A stretch of 57,751 bases of DNA from NCBI RefSeq assembly GCF_028289625.1, contig NZ_JANQOM010000029.1:1-57751 (forward strand). The letters run 5' to 3'. Each line of letters begins with the position of its first letter. The stretch's first letter is position 1. The translations under genes and the position numbers were made by a program. The DNA is from Winogradskyella sp. GTDB taxonomy: Bacteria; Bacteroidota; Bacteroidia; Flavobacteriales; Flavobacteriaceae. This document shows, piece by piece, positions 52,322-57,751 of the stretch. The notes beneath the pieces are model-generated. The model did not search any database. It was not told the origin of the DNA and worked only from the letters and a program-made list of their open reading frames with translations.

Positions 52322-54586
52322 TTAATCTTCAGTAGTTGGTTTTCCAACTAAGTAAAAATCTAAATGTTTTTTCACCAAATCTGTAGCTTTTACTTTTACA
52401 ACAACTTCATCTCCTAGTTGGTACATATTATGTGTATTACGACCTATCATCGCATAGTGTGTTTGGTCAAAATCATAGGTATCATCCTTCATATCCCTTA
52501 GGCTTACCATACCTTCACATTTGTTAGAAATAATTTCGACATAAATTCCCCAATCCGTTACTCCTGAAATCACTCCTAAGAACTCTTCATCTTGATGGTC
52601 TTGCATGAAACGGATTTGCATATATTTTATGGAATCGCGTTCAGCTTTCGTAGCTAAATATTCCATATTACTGGAGTGTTTACACTTTTCTTCATAAATC
52701 GCTTCATTTATCGATTTCCCACCATCTAAATAGTGTTGTAATAAGCGGTGCGCCATAACGTCTGGATAACGTCGAATGGGAGAAGTAAAATGGCTATAAT
52801 AGTCGAAAGCCAAACCATAATGCCCAATATTTTGTGTGGTGTACTCTGCTTTAGCCATAGTACGAATTGTTAAAGTATCTACCAGGTTCTGTTCTTTTTT
52901 ACCAACTACATCGTTCAGTAACTTATTCAAAGATGATGATATACTATTTCGGTCTTTAAAAGTAAGCTTATGCCCAAAGCGTCCAACAACAGTTTGTAGC
53001 TGCGCCAATTTAGCTTCATCTGGTTCATCATGCACACGATATACAAACGTCTTTTTGGGAGTTTGCTTTCCAATGAACTCCGATACTTTTCTGTTGGCCA
53101 ACAGCATAAACTCTTCTATAAGTTTATTGGCATCCTTGCTGGTTTTAAAGAACACTCCTGTTGGATTAGCATCCTTATCTAAACTGAATTTTACTTCAAC
53201 TTTATCAAAAGAAATAGCACCTGAGCGCATACGCTTTACTCGCATTTTCTTGGCTAATCTGTCTAAGACCAAAACAGCTTCAGCGATTTCTGGCTTGGTT
53301 TGATAGGCTTCTCCTGTTAGAGAAACTTCTGCAGGTATCTTGGCTTCGAGAGCCTCAGCCACCGAACTATTGGTCACTGATGCACTCGGAGTAACCATAA
53401 AATTGGGATTATTCTCAATAATTGCCTGTGCTTCTTCGTAGGCAAAACGCGCGTCAGAATAGGTTACTGTTCTTCCAAACCATTGGTGCTTTATCTCACA
53501 TTTATCATTCATTTGAAACACGGCAGAAAAGGTATATTTTTCTTCATGGGGTCGTAATGAACAAGCTCCATTAGATAAAATTTCTGGTAACATTGGAACC
53601 ACGCGGTCCACTAAATAAATAGACGTAGCGCGCTCATAAGCTTCGTCATCTAAAACCGTTCCTGGTTTTAAATAATGCGATACATCTGCTATATGGATTC
53701 CTATTTCATACAAACCATTATCGAGTACTTTAAAGGATAAAGCATCATCAAAATCTTTAGCATCTTTTGGATCTATAGTAAAGGTTAAATCCTTACGCAT
53801 ATCGCGACGTTTAGCAATTTCTTCATCAGTAATAGACGTATCGAGTTGGTTAGCAAATTGCTCTACTTCATAAGGAAATTCGTGTGGTAAACCATATTCT
53901 GCTAATATAGAATGAATCTCTGTGCTATGTTCCCCTGGTTTACCAAGAACTTCAACCACTTTACCATAGGGTGAATCTGCCTTTTCAGGCCAATCGGTAA
54001 GTGTGACTAAAACTTTATCCCCATCTTCTGCTTTTTTGGTTTTGTTTATAGGTACAAAGATGTCTTTATACATCTTACTGCTATCAGGAATAACAAAGGC
54101 ATAATTCTTTTTATCCTGAATTTCAATGGTACCGACATACTCACTTTTAGCGCGTTTAATGATATTGGTGATTTCACCTTCTATTTTGCCTCGCTTTCTG
54201 CGTTTGTAAGCATAAAATTCTACTTCATCACCATCTAAGGCTTTATTGATATTGTTTGAAGCTATAAACACGTCTTCTTCAAAATCTTCACTAATTATAT
54301 AACCACTACCTCTAGATGACAAATCTAAAATACCTGTGTAGTAGTCTGCAATTACGATTGCCTTAAACTTACCACGATCTATTTGTTCTATCTCTTGTTT
54401 GGCGGCTAGCTTAGCTAAAGTTTTAATAATCTGATTACGACTACTGGCATCATTAACACCGAGTATAGCAGCAATTTGTTTATAGTTAAAGGATTTATTT
54501 CGTTCTTTTTTTAAAATACTAAGAATGGTATTTGTAAGGTTAGAAATCTTGTTCTTTTTAGGTTTCTTTTTTCTTTTTCTTGTCAT
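52322..54586 (-). CDS. rnr: Ribonuclease R with a repeat-derived internal insertion
   Basis: A processive 3'-5' exoribonuclease of the RNB family. The 754-residue protein has an N-terminal helix-turn-helix, cold-shock domains, the RNB catalytic domain with TIDPKDAKDFDDALSF (about residues 271-286), NGACSLRPHEEKYTFS and TSPIRRYPDVMAHRLLQHYL, and a C-terminal S1 domain (WGIYVEIISNKCEGMVSLRD). Within the RNB domain, residues about 393-417 (MVTPSASVTNSSVAEALEAK) are encoded by two palindromic units (53339-53396). I recall no such stretch in related RNase R proteins. The frame is intact, so the product is probably active. Confidence 0.95.
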   Translation of the reverse strand: MTRKRKKKPKKNKISNLTNTILSILKKERNKSFNYKQIAAILGVNDASSRNQIIKTLAKLAAKQEIEQIDRGKFKAIVIADYYTGILDLSSRGSGYIISEDFEEDVFIASNNINKALDGDEVEFYAYKRRKRGKIEGEITNIIKRAKSEYVGTIEIQDKKNYAFVIPDSSKMYKDIFVPINKTKKAEDGDKVLVTLTDWPEKADSPYGKVVEVLGKPGEHSTEIHSILAEYGLPHEFPYEVEQFANQLDTSITDEEIAKRRDMRKDLTFTIDPKDAKDFDDALSFKVLDNGLYEIGIHIADVSHYLKPGTVLDDEAYERATSIYLVDRVVPMLPEILSNGACSLRPHEEKYTFSAVFQMNDKCEIKHQWFGRTVTYSDARFAYEEAQAIIENNPNFMVTPSASVTNSSVAEALEAKIPAEVSLTGEAYQTKPEIAEAVLVLDRLAKKMRVKRMRSGAISFDKVEVKFSLDKDANPTGVFFKTSKDANKLIEEFMLLANRKVSEFIGKQTPKKTFVYRVHDEPDEAKLAQLQTVVGRFGHKLTFKDRNSISSSLNKLLNDVVGKKEQNLVDTLTIRTMAKAEYTTQNIGHYGLAFDYYSHFTSPIRRYPDVMAHRLLQHYLDGGKSINEAIYEEKCKHSSNMEYLATKAERDSIKYMQIRFMQDHQDEEFLGVISGVTDWGIYVEIISNKCEGMVSLRDMKDDTYDFDQTHYAMIGRNTHNMYQLGDEVVVKVKATDLVKKHLDFYLVGKPTTED
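53339..53396. repeat. Pair of palindromic units inside the rnr coding region
   Basis: Unit 1 (53339-53363, core GGCTTCGAGAGCCTCAGCC) and unit 2 (53372-53396, arms GGTCACT and AGTAACC) face each other with 8 bases between. The order and spacing equal the intergenic pair at 34842-34898. 23 bases of unit 1 are identical to the reverse complement of 34874-34896. It is read in frame by rnr without stop. Confidence 0.8.
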
Positions 54587-54677
54587 TTAATTTTTAATCA
54601 TATTCATTTCCTAAAAGTGATAGGAATTCTTCATTTTAAACTTAATTTAGGTGGAAGAGAAGGCATTAAGTTTAACA

Positions 54678-54685
54678 CAAAACTA
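54678..54685 (-). promoter_or_regulatory. Possible rnr -7 box
   Basis: On the minus strand this reads TAGTTTTG, matching TAnnTTTG, 91 bases before the rnr start. No -33 element at the right distance. Confidence 0.3.
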
Positions 54686-54727
54686 AGCTATTAAAATTTA
54701 ATAATGTTTAGATAAAGTTAAATAATA

Positions 54728-54755
54728 AAAAAAGCACGGTATTTCTACCGTGCTT
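54728..54755 (-). terminator. Intrinsic terminator of the T9SS protein gene
   Basis: AAGCACGGTA (54732-54741) pairs perfectly with TACCGTGCTT (54746-54755) around TTTC. On the minus strand it is followed by a run of T, so it ends transcription of the gene at 54844-56361 before rnr. Confidence 0.8.
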
Positions 54756-54788
54756 AAACTTTGTTAGACTTACTGCTAGATACAATTT

Positions 54789-54826
54789 CGATAGTTATCG
54801 GGATCACCTACCTTGTGGCAGACAGG
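54789..54826. repeat. Remnant of dispersed intergenic repeats
   Basis: CGATAGTTATCG (54789-54800) is a perfect palindrome, and CCTACCTTGTGGCAGACAGG (54807-54826) is an imperfect one. Both look like pieces of repeats scattered in flavobacterial genomes. They lie between the T9SS gene and its terminator. The rest of the 54587-54843 gap has no gene. Confidence 0.4.
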
Positions 54827-54843
54827 CATGAAGTGATATTTTG

Positions 54844-56361
54844 TTATTCTATAATCAGCTTCTTAATGCTTTTTCCTCTTGCTGTTTCTACCTCAACTAA
54901 ATAAAGGCCTAAAGCTAATTTTGAGGTATCAACAGTTGTTTCTTTTGAAGTTAATACCAACTGACCAAGGTTATTGTAGATATGGATATCCCGTAAATCT
55001 GATGAATTGTTTAATTGAATGGTGAATTGGTCTTTGGTTGGGTTGGGGTAGAGTTTTAATCCTGTTGATTTATGATCTTGAGTGGCTAGAGACAGAAATA
55101 CAGCAAGATCAAACACTCTTGCATGGCCTCTCATCCAAATAGGCGGCAATTCAGCATCGGTAGCTCCGGCAATTAAAGTATCACCGTCTGCAGATAAAGC
55201 CACGCTAGAACCAAATTTATCTCGATATGCCTCAGAATTAATATCAATCCATTGTTTTACCCATTCACCTTCTGTCAATCTATAAACCCTGACTTGACCA
55301 GCAGGTCCACCATATTGAGCTTGTAGTGGTCCAATCTCAGGGTGAATATTATCAGGTGATCCGATAGCTAAAGTATTACCATCTCTAGATATTGAAACAC
55401 TAAAACCAGATTTATCCAATGGATCTTCGCCGTCTATATCATCTCCCATCTGTAACCAATTACCATTTGCATTTTCATAAATCCTTACATGACCCGATCC
55501 TCCCCCGTTGCCATCATTTTTCCAAGCCCCAATAACCAACCTAGAACCATCTCCTGAAAGTGAAATACTCCTTCCTGATTCGTCGCCTTGAGCTTCACCA
55601 TGAATACTCTGACCAATCTGAACCCAATTACCACCCTGGTTTTCATAAACACTTACTTGACCTGAATTTTCTCCATTCTCATCATTATTGGGTGCTCCTG
55701 CGGCCAATACCATTCCATTAGACGATAGACTTACAGACCAACCAAATCTATCGAACAAATTATCACCGACCAGTTCGTTTCCTATCTGAACCCAAGAATT
55801 ATTTACATACTCGAATACCCTAACACGTCCTCTACGATCCGAAAGAACGCTACCGGAATTTTGCTCTGGTCCTCCAATAGCAACAATTGTTCCATCAGAT
55901 GATAAACTAACACTTCTTCCAGACTGCTCCGATACTCTTTGACCGAGTATTGGTTCACCTAACAACACCCATGAGCCATTTTGATTTTCAAAAACCTTAA
56001 CTTGACCAATGGAATTATAATCTATTCCATCATAGTCCATAGCTCCAATTGCTACAATTGTTCCATCAGCTGATATAGCGACATCTATTCCTGCTTTATC
56101 ACCTACATTTTCTCCTTGTATATTAGCCCCGATTTGGTACCAAGATCCTGCTATATTTTCGTATACCTTAACACATCCGGCCCTAGTGCCATTGCCATAA
56201 TCTTGCCAGTCGCCTATTGCCACTATTTGCCCATCATCAGATATAGCTACAGCATTCCCAAAATCATAAGACACAACTGCCGATTTAATAGCATCACCTA
56301 TCTGTACTTGGCTAAGGCCTAATAAAGGTAATAATAATGCAATCAAGTATAGTTTCTTCAT
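54844..56361 (-). CDS. T9SS-exported repeat protein (FG-GAP/beta-propeller-like)
   Basis: A 505-residue protein with a signal peptide (MKKLYLIALLLPLLGLSQ) and seven repeats of about 56-60 residues with a G-x-S-V-(S/A)-(L/I)-S-x-D-G-x-x-(V/L)-A-I-G core and a V-K/R-V-Y-E-N-x-x-G-x-W-x-Q-I-G second part, suggesting a beta-propeller. The C-terminal about 75 residues (LKLYPNPTKDQFTIQLNNSS and LGLYLVEVETARGKSIKKLI) form a type A T9SS sorting domain. It should cross the outer membrane and be attached or released. It has a terminator after it and a paralogue before it. Confidence 0.88.
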   Translation of the reverse strand: MKKLYLIALLLPLLGLSQVQIGDAIKSAVVSYDFGNAVAISDDGQIVAIGDWQDYGNGTRAGCVKVYENIAGSWYQIGANIQGENVGDKAGIDVAISADGTIVAIGAMDYDGIDYNSIGQVKVFENQNGSWVLLGEPILGQRVSEQSGRSVSLSSDGTIVAIGGPEQNSGSVLSDRRGRVRVFEYVNNSWVQIGNELVGDNLFDRFGWSVSLSSNGMVLAAGAPNNDENGENSGQVSVYENQGGNWVQIGQSIHGEAQGDESGRSISLSGDGSRLVIGAWKNDGNGGGSGHVRIYENANGNWLQMGDDIDGEDPLDKSGFSVSISRDGNTLAIGSPDNIHPEIGPLQAQYGGPAGQVRVYRLTEGEWVKQWIDINSEAYRDKFGSSVALSADGDTLIAGATDAELPPIWMRGHARVFDLAVFLSLATQDHKSTGLKLYPNPTKDQFTIQLNNSSDLRDIHIYNNLGQLVLTSKETTVDTSKLALGLYLVEVETARGKSIKKLIIE

Positions 56362-56488
56362 TTGGTTTGATTTTATTTTTTACTAAAGCTAAGTATTGTA
56401 AAGATGTTTTCCTAAATTTTTAAATTAAGTTAGAATTAATTTTTTAATAATTAAAATATAATGTTGTTTTTTCTAAAATCGATAAGAT

Positions 56489-57751
56489 CTATTCAATAAT
56501 CAACTTCTCAACCCTTTTTCCTCTTGAAGTTTCTACTTCAACCATGTACAGTCCTGAAGTTAATTTTGAGGTATCAACAGTTGTTTCTTTTGAAGTTAAT
56601 ACCAACTGACCAAGGTTATTGTAGATATGAATATTCAGTAAATCTGATGAATTATCTAATTGAATGGTGAATTGATCTTTGGTTGGGTTGGGAAAAATTC
56701 CGAAAACTAATTCATTTTGTTCTTCTAGTGATAATAATGCAGATAAATCAAACACTCTTACATGGCCTGATCTATTACCATTACCATCATTAAAAGGAGC
56801 TCCAACTGCCAGAATACTTCCATCTGAAGATAGTTTAATGCTTATTCCAAACAGATTTGGGCTTGATTCTCCATTAATATCCGATCCTATTTGCATCCAA
56901 GTATTATTGATATTCATATAAACTTTTACTTGACCCGATGAACTTCCGTTATCATTATTAAAAGGAGCTCCTATTGCCAGAATGCTCCCATCTGAAGATA
57001 AATCTAGATTTCTTCCAAAACTATCACCTGCTGCTTCCCCATCTATATCTTGCCCTATTTGTGTCCATACTCCCGACTGATTTTCATATACTCTTACATG
57101 ACCTGAATCATTTCCATTGCCATCATTAGAAGGAGCTCCAACCGCTAAAATACTTCCATCTGAGGATAAACTTATTCTTGTTCCTGATTGATCAAATGCT
57201 GCTTCCCCATCTATATCTTGCCCTATTTGTGTCCATACTCCCGACTGATTTTCATATACTCGTACATGACCCGATGAATCTCCGTTACCATCATTAAAAG
57301 GTGCTCCTATTGCTAGAATACTTCCATCTGAAGATAAACTTAGACTAAAACCTGACTGATCACTAGAAGATTCACCATTAATATCTTGTCCTATTTGCAT
57401 CCAAACATTATTTATGTTCTCATAAATTTTAACTTGACCAGAATTTAATCCATTATCGCCATTATTTGTAGCCCCAACTGCCAAAATAGTTCCATCTGAG
57501 GATAAACTTAGACTAGAACCTGATGTATCTCCTAATTCCCCATCTATATCTTGCCCTATTTGTGTCCATACTCCCGACTGATTTTCATATACTCGTACAT
57601 GACCTGATGACAGTACGTTACCATCATTAAAAGGTGCTCCTATTGCTAGAATACTTCCATCTGAGGATAAACTTAGACTAAAACCTGACTGATCATCTGC
57701 TGCTTCCCCATCTATATCTTGCCCTATTTGTGTCCATACTCCCGACTGATT
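56489..57751 (-). CDS. T9SS-exported repeat protein, paralogue of the neighbour, 5' end missing
   Basis: The last 420 codons of a gene that runs out of the window on its 5' side; the reading frame stays open to the end. The visible part has about six repeats of 56 residues with cores like SLSLSSDGSILAIGAPFNDG and VRVYENQSGVWTQIGQDIDG, then a type A T9SS sorting domain nearly identical to that of the neighbour (NPTKDQFTIQLDNSSDLLNI). Several repeats are almost identical at base level, with a spacing of 168 bp, so expansion was recent. No internal start needs to be assumed; the signal peptide should lie beyond the window. Confidence 0.88.
   Translation of the reverse strand, partial: NQSGVWTQIGQDIDGEAADDQSGFSLSLSSDGSILAIGAPFNDGNVLSSGHVRVYENQSGVWTQIGQDIDGELGDTSGSSLSLSSDGTILAVGATNNGDNGLNSGQVKIYENINNVWMQIGQDINGESSSDQSGFSLSLSSDGSILAIGAPFNDGNGDSSGHVRVYENQSGVWTQIGQDIDGEAAFDQSGTRISLSSDGSILAVGAPSNDGNGNDSGHVRVYENQSGVWTQIGQDIDGEAAGDSFGRNLDLSSDGSILAIGAPFNNDNGSSSGQVKVYMNINNTWMQIGSDINGESSPNLFGISIKLSSDGSILAVGAPFNDGNGNRSGHVRVFDLSALLSLEEQNELVFGIFPNPTKDQFTIQLDNSSDLLNIHIYNNLGQLVLTSKETTVDTSKLTSGLYMVEVETSRGKRVEKLIIE
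57035..57751. repeat. Tandem 168-bp repeats in the T9SS protein gene
   Basis: The phrase CATCTATATCTTGCCCTATT recurs at 57040, 57208, 57541 and 57709. Successive distances are 168, 333 and 168 bp, i.e. 56-codon units with one unit three bases shorter. Between them other units have drifted. The near identity suggests recent unequal exchange or slippage. Confidence 0.85.

Noticed and set aside
52836..53303. 155-codon open frame antisense to rnr
   Set aside because: A shadow of the conserved RNase R frame; no start context or family match.
57035..57751. Possible CRISPR-like array from regularly spaced repeats
   Set aside because: The repeats are 168-bp coding units of an open frame, with no short spacers.

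Overview
The window is chromosomal DNA of a member of the Flavobacteriaceae (Bacteroidota). Supporting signs are the low G+C content, promoter boxes of the Bacteroidota form TAnnTTTG, type IX secretion (T9SS) C-terminal domains, and families restricted to or typical of this phylum (DUF6341, DUF4175, DUF4837, DUF6909, bacterial GH3). I see no prophage, insertion sequence, rRNA or CRISPR array. One tRNA gene (Cys) is present. I cannot name the genus from sequence alone.

Layout. 1-1.5 kb: end of a DUF6341 gene and purD. 1.6-23.6 kb: a large surface-polysaccharide locus with a CapK-like adenylating enzyme, three glycosyltransferases, a priming polyprenyl-phosphate sugar transferase, UDP-glucose dehydrogenase, a sugar epimerase, two O-antigen ligase/polymerase-type membrane proteins, a Wzx flippase, a sulfotransferase, a full PAPS supply and recycling set (cysN, cysD, cysC, cysQ with a double-DUF2061 membrane protein), dTDP-rhamnose synthesis (rfbBACD) and a Wzz-like protein. 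With the sulfotransferase beside the PAPS genes and no sulfate-reduction genes here, the best reading is a locus that makes and exports a sulfated, rhamnose- and probably uronate-containing glycan. Nearly everything from 27.7 kb down to 9 kb lies on the minus strand with tiny gaps or overlaps.

23.6-33.8 kb: DUF6909, GH3 and M23-peptidase genes, tatA, a DUF4837 lipoprotein, a LysM lytic transglycosylase, pgk, holB and an OmpH/Skp-like lipoprotein. 34-37.4 kb: methyltransferase, mnmG and ybeY; mnmG is bracketed by two parS-like palindromes, each next to the same paired palindromic repeat. 37.3-57.8 kb: a giant DUF4175 protein, alkB, gltX, an SPFH protein, several small envelope proteins, glnS, folB, tRNA-Cys, a LysE exporter, a DUF2807 protein, rnr, and two neighbouring T9SS-exported repeat proteins, the last cut by the window edge.

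The most unusual signal is a family of short palindromic units, about 25 bp and often in inverted pairs 7-12 bp apart. They occur between genes, but have also entered, in frame, the coding sequences of gltX and rnr; a related palindrome lies in frame in glnS. They sit where extra residues appear compared with what I remember of related proteins. This resembles the Rickettsia palindromic elements and, as far as I know, is not described for this group.
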